NCBI GenBank assembly: GCA_963720375.1
Contig: CAVRFM010000003.1
Span: 38,934 to 102,933 of the forward strand
Source of the DNA: JAPLHP01 sp963720375
GTDB lineage: Bacteria > Chloroflexota > Dehalococcoidia > UBA2247 > RBG-13-53-26
Direction: 5' to 3'
DNA: 64,000 bases
The position numbers were made by a program, and so were the translations under genes. Below are positions 17,263 to 24,978 of this stretch, one piece after another (positions within the stretch are counted from its first letter, which is position 1; every line of letters starts with the position of its first letter). The notes under the pieces were generated by a model that was not told the DNA's origin, did not search any database, and saw only the letters and a list, made by a program, of their open reading frames with translations.

Positions 17263-17425
17263 ACCCCACAAAATCTGCGATTTTGCGGGGACCCCGCTCC
17301 GCGTATGGTGCTGCAGCGCCGAAATGCAGAATGATATGAACAGGCATGAGAAGCAAGAATAGAGATATAATAACAAATGAGGGTCGGAAGTCCGGTTGCC
17401 ATGGGGAAGGTCCTCTGAGGCCGCT

Positions 17426-17951
17426 ATGATGAACAAGTACCGCACCGATCTGCTCTATCGTGAGGTGCAGCACTTCCGCCAGGTGTGGCTGTGGGTTGTG
17501 CTGCTGGGCATTTCCGCCGTGAGCCATATACGGTGTCGTACAGCAGTTGATCCTGGACAAACCCTTTGGCAATAACCCCGCGCCCGATATCTTTGTGCTC
17601 ATCATCGGACTTATCTTCGGACTCGGCTTCCCCATTTTCTTCTACAAGATTACCCTGACGACGGAGGTCACCAGTGACGGCCTGTACTTCAGGTTCTTCC
17701 CGCTGCATCTCTCTTTCCAGAAGATACCGCTGGAAGACCTGAAGGCTTACGAAGCCATAACCTACAGGCCTCTCAAGGAGTATGGCGGTTGGGGCATTCG
17801 TTACGGGGCAAAGGGCAAGGCTTATAACATCAGCGGCAATCGCGGGGTGCAGTTAGAGCTCTCCAGTGGCAGAAGGATACTGATCGGCTCACAGAGGCCC
17901 GAAGAACTTGCCGGAGCCATCGGTTCGGCTGTGAAAATCCTGAGGAGATGA
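17426..17951 (+). CDS. DUF6141-like membrane protein, frameshifted near 17524
   Basis: The ATG at 17426 opens YREVQHFRQVWLWVVLLGISAV in one frame, and the family pattern continues in another frame (IYGVVQQLILDKPFGNNPAPD onward) to 17951. Removing one C of the CC at 17524-17525 joins both into about 174 residues with two membrane helices. A cytoplasmic beta-rich domain follows (FFPLHLSFQKIPLEDL, YGGWGIRYGAKGKAYN, GNRGVQLELSSGRRILIGSQ). This matches an uncharacterised family that I recall as DUF6141. No stop codons otherwise interrupt it, so sequencing error is likely. It lies 13 bp before an fmdB gene. Confidence 0.75.
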
Positions 17952-17963
17952 AGGAGGAAGAGG

Positions 17964-18146
17964 ATGCCGATTTACGAATACGAGTGCTCCAGATGCGGCC
18001 ACAGGTTTGAACTGCGCCGCGGTGTAGATGAGAGCGATAGTGACATAAAGTGTCCCGTCTGCGGCAGTAAACACCCTCGGAGGGTTCTCTCCAGCTTTGC
18101 CACAGGGTCTTCAAGTGAGGCTTGTGCCCCTACCAGGCGCACCTGA
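17964..18146 (+). CDS. FmdB-family zinc-ribbon protein
   Basis: The 60-residue protein starts MPIYEYECSRCGHRFE, the standard FmdB/CxxC_CxxC_SSSS opening, with a second pair in CPVCGSKHPRRVL. GAAGGAGG precedes the ATG. The family is named after a putative regulator of formylmethanofuran dehydrogenase or amide hydrolase genes, but its biochemical role is not settled. Two other members occur in the window, at 41676 and 54080. It is 13 bp downstream of the DUF6141-like gene and probably cotranscribed. Confidence 0.9.
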   Translation: MPIYEYECSRCGHRFELRRGVDESDSDIKCPVCGSKHPRRVLSSFATGSSSEACAPTRRT

Positions 18147-18170
18147 GGCTCAGGTAAGTGAGGCAGGTTG

Positions 18171-18256
18171 CCTCCCTTTGTATCCGGGCTGAGGTTGGGA
18201 ATGGCACAGGCTACTGACTCCAGTAGTTGACACCCTTTGTTCTCTTATGCTATTGT
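18171..18256 (+). repeat. Promoter-bearing repeat, copy 1 (variant with TTGACA)
   Basis: The core CCCTTTGTATCC-GGGCTGAGGTTG is followed by a 32-bp insertion relative to copy 3, then TTGACA (18227-18232), 18 bp, and TATTGT (18251-18256). This would promote the flavodoxin-like gene at 18345. Confidence 0.7.
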
Positions 18257-18344
18257 CCGAGGCGAATTCTGCCCACTAGCGTAATAGGTTCACAGTGCCC
18301 AAACGGATCTGGGGCAGGATGGGCATATGGAGGAGGTAAGACCT

Positions 18345-18761
18345 ATGAGAACAGCAATCGTATATCAATCGGTCCTTGGTACAACGAGAAGGTATGCGGA
18401 ATGGCTTCACGAGTCAGTTGAATCAGACCTATTCGAAGCGAAGGCTGTAAGCTCAGAGAAGTTGCAGCAGTACGATGTGATAGTGCTCTGTACAGCTACC
18501 TATTTCCGAATAAGAGGTGTAGGGTACCTCAAGAAGAGATGGAATATTTTGCAGGGGAGAAAAGTAGTCTTGATAGTGACAGGGATTGCCCCTGCAGAGT
18601 CTACCCGCAGCAAGATAACCTATCGCATGATTCCCGAATACATCAGGAAGGAAATCAAGTTCTTCAAGTTACCAGGTAAGATAGGCGGGTGGAATTCAGG
18701 CAAGGTGAAGAAGGAGAACCTGCAGCCCGTACTGGAGTACATTCGCAGTATCAAGGCCTAG
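18345..18761 (+). CDS. Flavodoxin-domain protein (paralogue of 10231)
   Basis: The 138-residue protein mirrors the one at 10231 across its whole length: RTAIVYQSVLGTTRRYAEWL, DVIVLCTATYFRIRGVGYLK, VVLIVTGIAPAES and KVKKENLQPVLEYIRSIKA. The flavodoxin phosphate loop (YQSVLGTT) is intact. I chose the ATG at 18345, nine bases after GGAGGAGG. An FMN-dependent quinone or porphyrinogen oxidoreductase is likely, but activity is inference. The promoter-bearing repeat copy 1 lies directly upstream and copy 2 lies downstream. Confidence 0.83.
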   Translation: MRTAIVYQSVLGTTRRYAEWLHESVESDLFEAKAVSSEKLQQYDVIVLCTATYFRIRGVGYLKKRWNILQGRKVVLIVTGIAPAESTRSKITYRMIPEYIRKEIKFFKLPGKIGGWNSGKVKKENLQPVLEYIRSIKA

Positions 18762-18845
18762 TACTGTCCTCATCAACCTACAAGTTATGACTTTCTGCAG
18801 AGTGGGCAGGATACCACCCTTACTCTATTCGGTATCAGCCAATTT

Positions 18846-18890
18846 CCCCTTTGTATCCAGGCTGAGGTTGCGGGTGTTATAATGTGGCGG
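18846..18890 (+). repeat. Promoter-bearing repeat, copy 2
   Basis: CCCCTTTGTATCCAGGCTGAGG then TTGCGGGTGTTATAATGTGG. The -10 TATAAT at 18878-18883 is preceded by TG with the one-base gap of an extended -10. It lies about 80 bp before the P-loop ATPase start. Confidence 0.8.
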
Positions 18891-18964
18891 AAGTGGTTCA
18901 CCACTAATGCGACCATCGAAATCCAGGGTATCTTGAACTGTGCTTGTGTGGGAGGAAACCAGCA

Positions 18965-20475
18965 ATGGGAAGAGAATTCATCAGGAAGGACCAATACGAA
19001 GAGTGTGCTGATGTACTCGAGTATCAGGTGGGCTGGGTTATGGACGGGTTATTGGCATTGCAGGTCCGAGAGGAATCGGAAAGACTAGGATGCTGGAGGA
19101 GTTCTGTGCAACTACCAAGAAAAGGAGGTTCTTCACATATATCTTCCCATCACCCAAGCGCTACGAGGCCCGCGAATTCGTTCTCAGCCTGTATAAGGAA
19201 CTGGTTAGCAGACACAGGCCTAACGAGTTGCCATTGGCCTCCTTTCCTCTGCTTTGGAGTAAGGAGACTTGGTTCAAGGCACAGGTCGTTGTCATTGTAT
19301 TCCTTGCATTCCTTGTCATTGCTGCCGGCATTGCTATTGGTTTCGCATCCTCGTCTCAGGCATGGAGCACACAAGTGGTTGGCGTTGCGTATGCCATTTT
19401 TACAGTTGTCGAACTGGCTCTCCTAATCCTTCTATTTCTCACAATTAGGGCCAGGGGAAAACTCAGATCATTCCTAGCTGGAAAAGGCCTGGGCATGTCC
19501 AGCCTGGACCTTATAAGGGAATCGGATACCCGACTTAGGAAGATTGTTTACAATGAAACTATATCTACCCATCTGGGAGCAGAGGTTCGAGGCATCAGCT
19601 TCGGGAGATCCAAGGAACTGTCCATCCGCCCCTATACTGACAGAGAACTTGTAGACGAGTTTAAGAGATACGTCTCAATCCTGTCCAGACACTACGGGGG
19701 CGTCGTAATATGTGTTGACGAACTGGACAAGATAACCGACGCTGAGGCGCTCAAGGAGTTTCTAACTGAAACGAAGGATTTGTTCTACATCCCAGAGGCC
19801 CGGTGCGTGTTCGTACTCTCGATTTCGGAGGACGCCGTGTCGAAGTACTTGATGGGCATCAAAGACGTGATAGACAGCACATTCGATGAGATCTACATGC
19901 TTGATGTGGCGTCCTTTGAAACATCATCAGAAATCGTCAGGTGTTGTCTATCGCAGCCCCTTCGTGATGCCGATGCGCCATCCCAGATAGCATGCTCAAT
20001 CGGCGGGATCCCTCGAGATCTAGAGAGAGCGGCTCACCTTGTGAACAGGCATGTTGGGGCATTGGGTGAGCACAAACTTGATCTGTTCAATGTGATCTCG
20101 GTTCACAAACTAGACGAGGCCATAAATGCTTGTAGAACGTCGAGATCAAGTGCTATGGCCACCGAACCCTCTGAACCGGGTAGCATTGTGATGTTGATTG
20201 ACGAAAAGCTAGATTTGCTCCTGAAGATCAAAGAGTGTCTTGGCGACGAAGAGAGCCAAGAGGAGTTGAAGACTCTTATGGCAGAACTGTACGCTAATGT
20301 GTTGAATGGCTGGAGGTCAAACCTAGGTAACTCCGTGTATCAACGCGAGCTTGGCTACAAGACTCTTGAGTTTCTGTTGGCTTCGTGTGCCCTTAGCACG
20401 CCAAAAGCCGACCGAAAGAAGATTCATTTCATTCTGAATGAGGTAAAGAACGCAAGGAAATCCGAAGCGACATGA
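18965..20475 (+). CDS. Membrane P-loop ATPase (KAP/STAND-like), frameshifted near 19032
   Basis: The ATG at 18965 follows GGGAGGA and encodes about 22 residues (GREFIRKDQYEECADVLEYQ). The frame then changes to one holding the Walker A motif GPRGIGKT (19063-19086) and stays open to 20475. A stop at 19009 blocks any in-frame start for the Walker frame, and no start codon lies after it before the motif. Adding one G to the GGG at 19030-19032 joins the parts into about 500 residues. Two membrane helices follow (VVIVFLAFLVIAAGIAIGF; AYAIFTVVELALLILLFL), then Walker B GGVVICVDELDKI. The layout is like KAP NTPases, but no family is certain. Confidence 0.75.
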
Positions 20476-20694
20476 TTGAAGCAGTGTTTCCTCGGTTGAA
20501 GTATTTACCGCCCTAGGCGAACGATTTTGGTGGAGTTGGTGGCGGATGGCCGAAAAACCCGTTGGCACTAGAAATGACCGGGGCAGGTCATGCCGGCCGG
20601 TTTGACATCCTTTGCCACTCCACCGTAGGATTCGCACAGTTGTTACGGAGGCATAAGAGGGCGTGGTGGCCCCAGATGACAGTGAGCTGCACAG

Positions 20695-21165
20695 ATGAAG
20701 CTGAAGCTAGAGCCCATCGGAATCATTCATTCGCCGTATAAGACCAAGGAAGCCACTCCTATCCAGGGCAACTTCTCCCCGGAGGCTATAGGCCAGGTCG
20801 AGGTTTACCCGGAGTATGAGGAGGGACTAAAGGATATCGATACCTTCTCTCATATCATCCTTCTCTATCAGTTCGACAGGGCAGGCGAGATCAAGCTTGT
20901 CCGCCCTACATTTCTTGATGATGAGGCACACGGTGTTTTTGCCTCAAGGCATCCTTGCAGGCCAAATGGTCTGGGCCTGACGGTTGTGAGGCTTCTGAGG
21001 GTTTCTTCAAGGAATATACTCGAAGTGAGCGGAATTGATGTACTGGATGGGACTCCCCTGATAGACATTAAGCCCTATATCCCGAGATTTGACTGCTTTC
21101 CGGAGGCAAGCGAAGGATGGGTGGCCTCGACAAAGGAAAGACCCAAACCACCAGGCAGGGAATAG
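20695..21165 (+). CDS. trmO: tRNA m6t6A37 methyltransferase TrmO (TsaA/YaeB family)
   Basis: The 156-residue protein shows the family's landmarks: LEPIGIIHSPYKTKEATPIQ at the N-terminus and GLKDIDTFSHIILLYQFDR. It also has FASRHPCRPNGLGLTVVRLL and DVLDGTPLIDIKPYIPRFD. TrmO uses SAM to methylate N6 of threonylcarbamoyladenosine at position 37 of certain tRNAs. The length is that of the single-domain short form without the C-terminal extension. Some archaeal-type members have unclear targets, so the substrate is inferred from the family. The start ATG is at 20695; the ribosome site is weak. Confidence 0.9.
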   Translation: MKLKLEPIGIIHSPYKTKEATPIQGNFSPEAIGQVEVYPEYEEGLKDIDTFSHIILLYQFDRAGEIKLVRPTFLDDEAHGVFASRHPCRPNGLGLTVVRLLRVSSRNILEVSGIDVLDGTPLIDIKPYIPRFDCFPEASEGWVASTKERPKPPGRE

Positions 21166-21170
21166 CCGGA

Positions 21171-21240
21171 CTTCAGGCTGTCTCCCTTTGTATCCAGGCT
21201 GAGGTTGACACCTCTGTCTCTCCTGATGGTATTGTCCAAG
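21171..21240 (+). repeat. Promoter-bearing repeat, copy 3 (TTGACA variant)
   Basis: CTTCAGGCTGTCTCCCTTTG then TATCCAGGCTGAGG and TTGACA (21205-21210), 19 bp, TATTGT (21230-21235) with an extended TGG. It sits 55 bp before the alpha/beta hydrolase start and shares its 3' end (ATTGTCC-AGGCGAATTC) with copy 1. Confidence 0.8.
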
Positions 21241-21295
21241 GCGAATTCCACACACATGCCTCTAGATGAGACCCTGCACAAAAAAGGAGGGGGAA

Positions 21296-22096
21296 ATGCC
21301 TACAGTCAAAGTCGGTGACATCAACATGTATTACGAGGTTCATGGGAAGGGAGAACCTTTACTCCTGATAATGGGATTGGGAACTGACCTGACTGGCTGG
21401 ATGTTCCAGATCCCAGAGTTCTCGAAGAAGTACCAGGTGATAGCATTTGACAACCGCGGTGTCGGTCGTACTGATGCTCCAGACAAGCCCTATTCCATCA
21501 AAATGATGGCTGATGACACAGTCTGCCTCATGGATGCTCTAGGGATCAACAGAGCCCATATACTGGGTCTATCCATGGGTGGAATGATTGCCCAGGAGCT
21601 TGCCATCAAATACCCCGAACGGGTGAAGAGCCTCGTGTTGGCAACTACTTCGGCGGGGAAGTATCCCTTCAGTGACCACACAGTAGCAGCATGGGCTGCA
21701 GCAAAAACGGAGGGGGTCAGCCCGAGAACGTATTTCAGGTTGATTTTCCCCTTCATCTTCACGGACAAGCTCTTTGAAAACTCAGGGATAGTTGAGATGG
21801 CTCTGGACACAATGGCAGCAGCTCCCTACTTGCAGCCGGCTCACGCCTTTGCTCACCAGGTGACTGCCGGCACCGAACATAATGCACGAGGCCGTCTGAG
21901 CCAGATAACAGCCCCGACCCTGGTGCTGGTCGGCAAAGAAGACATTCTATTGCCAGTCAAGCTGTCGGAAGAACTGGCAACGGGCATCCCCAAAGCCAAG
22001 CTCGTTGTACTGGAGGGAGGAGGCCACGCATTCAACGTCGAGATCCGAGACAAGTTCAACCAGGCAGTTTTAGATTTCTTAGCACAGATTGCCTAG
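21296..22096 (+). CDS. Alpha/beta-fold hydrolase
   Basis: The 266-residue enzyme has the oxyanion region LLLIMGLGTD, the arginine-containing FDNRGVGRTDAP, the nucleophile elbow GLSMGGMIAQ (Ser near residue 96), the acid in GKEDILLP and the histidine in GGGHAFNVE. I placed the start at 21296, right after AAAGGAGGGGGA; an earlier ATG at 21266 lacks such a site. It resembles 3-oxoadipate enol-lactonase and related carboxylester hydrolases. The substrate is unknown. It lies behind copy 3 of the promoter repeat. Confidence 0.9.
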   Translation: MPTVKVGDINMYYEVHGKGEPLLLIMGLGTDLTGWMFQIPEFSKKYQVIAFDNRGVGRTDAPDKPYSIKMMADDTVCLMDALGINRAHILGLSMGGMIAQELAIKYPERVKSLVLATTSAGKYPFSDHTVAAWAAAKTEGVSPRTYFRLIFPFIFTDKLFENSGIVEMALDTMAAAPYLQPAHAFAHQVTAGTEHNARGRLSQITAPTLVLVGKEDILLPVKLSEELATGIPKAKLVVLEGGGHAFNVEIRDKFNQAVLDFLAQIA

Positions 22097-22154
22097 ATTC
22101 CGGCACGGCCTCTCTATCACATAATGCCCGCACTCCAAGACTCGTGACGTATGA

Positions 22155-22200
22155 AGCCCCCCTTTGTATCCGGGCTGAGGTCGGGGTAGTATGATGTCGA
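22155..22200 (+). repeat. Promoter-bearing repeat, copy 4
   Basis: CCCCTTTGTATCCGGGCTGAGG, then TCGGGGTAGTATGATGTCGA. TATGAT (22190-22195) takes the -10 place, a one-base departure from TATAAT. It lies about 75 bp before the acyl-CoA dehydrogenase start. Confidence 0.78.
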
Positions 22201-22273
22201 TGGGGCTCTAACCCGTCGGATAGCAACAGCTTGGCGCACTTAGCAGCTAAGAATCGTGAAGGGAGGGACAACC

Positions 22274-23548
22274 ATGTCATTGTTCAATTTTCTCCTCGAT
22301 CCTGATGCCCAGAACGTGGCGAAAGAGGCAAGAGAACTTGCCAAGAACGAGGTGGACCCGAAGTACCTCAAGGCAATGGACCGTGACGAAGTGGAATTCC
22401 CCAGGGAGATCTACGAGAAATACGCTAAACATAACCTGCTGGGGGTCAGATTCCCCAAGGAGTATGGCGGCAGGGGACTCAACTGGATATCCACTATTGC
22501 CGCTCAAGCTGAAATCGGGTGCCTGGGCAATGCTTGCGGCTGTGCTTTCGTTATGCCTGACATAGTCGGCGAGGCATTATTCAGGTTCGGTACAGAAGAA
22601 CAGAAGCAGAAGTACCTCAAACCAATGTTAAAGGGGAAGCTCGTAAGCGCTGAAGCTCTCACCGAACCGCGTGGTGGCTCTGACTTTTTCGGAGCCACAA
22701 GCAAAGCAGAGGATAAGGGCGATTATTTTCTGGTGAACGGTCAGAAGCGATTCGTTGTGGGTGCCGAAGGGGCGGATTTCTTCCTTGTCTATGTCCGCAC
22801 CAACTTTAAACCGGACTCCCACCCGTATGAGCGCATCAGCACTGTCATCATCGAACGGTCTCCGGGTGTTGAGGTCAGTTACCTCTACGGTCTGCTGGGA
22901 ACGCGTGGCGGCGGCACCGGCCGGCTCACCTTCCGCAATGTTAAGGTGCCAAAGGAAAACCTCGTAGGGCCACTGAATGCGGGCGCTCTGATATTCAATC
23001 GGATGATGGTGCCGGAACGGCTATGCAGTGCCGGGCCGGCTATCGGGGGAATGCATGCGGCACTGGAAATCGCCGCGCGTTACTCCGACCGGCGGATGGC
23101 TTTTGGGCGGCAGATACGCAAGTTCCAGGCTGTGAACTCAATGCTGGCGCGCGGCGTGACTCTTATGGACGCCAGCGCAGGGATGGTATACCAGGCCGCG
23201 CTGGCAGCCGACAGGGATGATCCCAGACTCCGCCGGATAGTCAGCGAAACCAAGAGGTTTGCCACCGATAGTCTGTGGGAAGTGTCGAATATCGCTATGC
23301 AGATCCTGGGCGGGATCGGCTACACAGACGTGTATCCCATAGAACGTTTCCTTCGTGATGCCCGGCTGACTCAAATCTGGACGGGGACCAATGAGATCAT
23401 GGACCAGCTCGTCCAGCATGAGTACTACAACGAGGTCCTGGCTGAACGGGACAAATACCGGAATACGGAAGAAGACGCACTCAACGCAGATGTCCAGCAT
23501 GAGAAGATATTTGACGACGATGGAATGTGGCTGGCACACGGAGGCTAA
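22274..23548 (+). CDS. Acyl-CoA dehydrogenase
   Basis: The 424-residue flavoprotein has the ACAD order. There is an N-terminal helical domain, then the middle domain with ALTEPRGGSDFFGATSKA. The C-terminal domain carries RMAFGRQIRKFQAVNSMLA and the FAD-contact ending WEVSNIAMQILGGIGYTDVY...RDARLTQIWTGTNEI. A carboxylate-bearing base is expected in the C-terminal domain but I cannot pin it by eye. It introduces a double bond into an acyl-CoA and passes electrons to ETF; chain specificity is unknown. The ATG at 22274 follows AAGGGAGGGACA. It is the only beta-oxidation gene here, next to an alpha/beta hydrolase. Confidence 0.94.
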   Translation: MSLFNFLLDPDAQNVAKEARELAKNEVDPKYLKAMDRDEVEFPREIYEKYAKHNLLGVRFPKEYGGRGLNWISTIAAQAEIGCLGNACGCAFVMPDIVGEALFRFGTEEQKQKYLKPMLKGKLVSAEALTEPRGGSDFFGATSKAEDKGDYFLVNGQKRFVVGAEGADFFLVYVRTNFKPDSHPYERISTVIIERSPGVEVSYLYGLLGTRGGGTGRLTFRNVKVPKENLVGPLNAGALIFNRMMVPERLCSAGPAIGGMHAALEIAARYSDRRMAFGRQIRKFQAVNSMLARGVTLMDASAGMVYQAALAADRDDPRLRRIVSETKRFATDSLWEVSNIAMQILGGIGYTDVYPIERFLRDARLTQIWTGTNEIMDQLVQHEYYNEVLAERDKYRNTEEDALNADVQHEKIFDDDGMWLAHGG

Positions 23549-23602
23549 ACCGGGATTAATAGTGTCCCAAGCAGGTCACTCAGAAGTGCAATCTGTGGCT
23601 TT

Positions 23603-23956
23603 TTAATGAGGGCGAACCGGTTCTTTCCTTGATCGATCCACGAAGTGACGTATTGCCATGATGGGATGTCTGTGAAGCATGCGAGGCCCGGAATACCGCA
23701 TTACGGTTCTGATCTTGTCTCTCATAGCAGGCTTGAAACAATGGACAGGACATTTGGCACAGGTCGTCTTACCCTCCTGGAATGGGCATTTCTCAAGACG
23801 CTCCCTGGCATAGACCAGGAGCTCACTGCATTCAGAGCATAGTCCATCACTTCCATGCTGGCTGCGACAGTAGAGATCAATCATGACTGCGATGGTCTGG
23901 CTTTCCCTGGTTATTCTGGGATGTCTCCTGTCCACTGCAAGTGAATTCTGACACAA
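23603..23956 (-). CDS. YgbA-like (nitrous oxide-stimulated promoter family) protein
   Basis: The 117-residue protein carries the family's cysteine pattern: IDLYCRSQHG, LCSECSELLVYARERLEKCPF, then CAKCPVHCFKPAMRDKIRTV and MRYSGPRMLHRHPIMAIRH. E. coli YgbA is induced by nitric oxide through NsrR; its function is not well understood. Four paired cysteines suggest a metal or cluster. The listed start is a TTG; a GTG at 23935 is an alternative, and neither has a clear ribosome site. It is convergent with the acyl-CoA dehydrogenase. Confidence 0.8.
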   Translation of the reverse strand: MCQNSLAVDRRHPRITRESQTIAVMIDLYCRSQHGSDGLCSECSELLVYARERLEKCPFQEGKTTCAKCPVHCFKPAMRDKIRTVMRYSGPRMLHRHPIMAIRHFVDRSRKEPVRPH

Positions 23957-23995
23957 AAAGCAGGTCCCGGTCTATAGAATCGACCTGCATTGGCT

Positions 23996-24026
23996 TGCAC
24001 TTTATATCCAAGCTGAGGTTGGGGTG
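23996..24026 (+). repeat. Promoter-bearing repeat, copy 5 (interrupted)
   Basis: GCACTTTATATCCAAGCTGA, GGTTGGGGTG, then the MITE at 24030-24125 and, after it, AATGATTGG. Joining the flanks gives GGGGTGCTAGAATGATTGG, in register with GGGGTGGTATAATGTCG of the intact copies. The -10 box was therefore the insertion target. Confidence 0.8.
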
Positions 24027-24029
24027 CTA

Positions 24030-24125
24030 GTGTACTGTCACCGTAATACCTATACAATGGATTCCCGCTTGCGCGGGAATGACACGGGCGACTTCTATTA
24101 TTAAGTCTTTTCTGAGGCACTACAC
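24030..24125. mobile_element. 96-bp MITE (IS630-like ends), copy 1
   Basis: The ends are inverted repeats (GTGTACTGTC... / ...GGCACTACAC, 8 of 10 matched), flanked by TA on both sides within CTAG. The middle has the hairpin ATTCCCGC-TTGC-GCGGGAAT. A second 96-bp copy lies at 59648 and a partial one at 55582. TA duplication in CTAG is the target pattern of IS630/Tc1 elements. No transposase is in the window. Confidence 0.85.
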
Positions 24126-24185
24126 TAGAATGATTGGAGGCAGGTCACCTCTTCCGGCCGGCTCCAGGTAGTGAGATTCCCAGGC

Positions 24186-24671
24186 TCAGCCAGCTTTCTT
24201 CAGTATCGTCTTCAGGTCAGCCGAGAGTTTCCTCATACTGGAGACCCACCCATCTACCACAGATGCCGCAGAAAGCCGTCCAGTGAGTTCACGCCGTTCC
24301 AAAGCGCCCCTGACCTCAGGGATTTGGGATGGGAACTGGCCCATTTGCTGGAAGTAGTTCACCGTGGCTGACTCAATCGCCTTCTTCTCACTATCCTGCA
24401 GGAAGGGCTTCTTCCACAAAGCCGAGCCCTTATTGAGATGTGACAGGGTAGGGGCATTTGTACCTGCCAGCTTCTCGCTCACAGCCTCGTGAGCTTCCTG
24501 CGCAGCCGTTATTTTCAGACTCAGAGCCATGACAAATACCCGCAGAGCACTTTCATCATCGGGTCCTATCTGCTCAGCTCTCGCCCGCCATGGACCATCC
24601 TGAGGGGGACCGGTTGCCTCATCCAGTAGGCGTACAATACTCTGCAAAATGAGTTTGGTTTTGATGTCCAT
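24186..24671 (-). CDS. Hypothetical alpha-helical protein
   Basis: The 161-residue product starts at the ATG at 24671 after GATGAGGTG. Long runs are amphipathic helix, for example KTKLILQSIVRLLDEAT, LRVFVMALSLKITAAQEAH and VSSMRKLSADLKTILKKAG. There is no cysteine cluster, signal peptide or membrane segment. I do not recognise a family. It points toward the MITE and away from the repeated block at 24764. Confidence 0.65.
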   Translation of the reverse strand: MDIKTKLILQSIVRLLDEATGPPQDGPWRARAEQIGPDDESALRVFVMALSLKITAAQEAHEAVSEKLAGTNAPTLSHLNKGSALWKKPFLQDSEKKAIESATVNYFQQMGQFPSQIPEVRGALERRELTGRLSAASVVDGWVSSMRKLSADLKTILKKAG

Positions 24672-24763
24672 AAACTTCACCTCATCAGGGCTTCTATGAT
24701 GCCTTGCCTATCTTATTCTCGGTTATAAGATTTGTCCAGATGTAAGATTTGAGATCGCCTACT

Positions 24764-24939
24764 AACTCCTTCAACCCCCTGTAGCCCCCCAGTCTTGGGG
24801 GACTTTCAAAGGTGGGGGGACACCCCCAAGCCCCCGGCAAAGGGGCTTGGCCCCTCTGCAATCCAAGAAATCTAATCATTTTCTAAGGTTGTTCTCATCT
24901 GGGATTAAGCTACCTCGACTATAGTGGAGGTGCTCGAAA
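24764..24939. repeat. Direct repeat flanking the epimerase gene, copy A (176 bp)
   Basis: This block matches 25954-26103 except for about 26 extra bases (CCCCCGGCAAAGGGGCTTGG and flanks). It includes the stem CCCCCAG-TCTTGGGG and ends AGTGGAG-TGCTCGAAA. Together the copies bracket one gene. Confidence 0.85.
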
Positions 24940-24978
24940 TGACCGATCAGCCATATTTGAGGAGTCTTAGGGGGGAAA

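Noticed and set aside
20529..20624. tRNA-like region bounded by GGTGGAGT and ACTCCACC with a GGTTTGACATCC segment
   Set aside because: The 8-bp end pairing and 96-nt length suggest a class II tRNA, but no anticodon stem-loop or proper T arm can be drawn. Could be a degraded tRNA; not supported.
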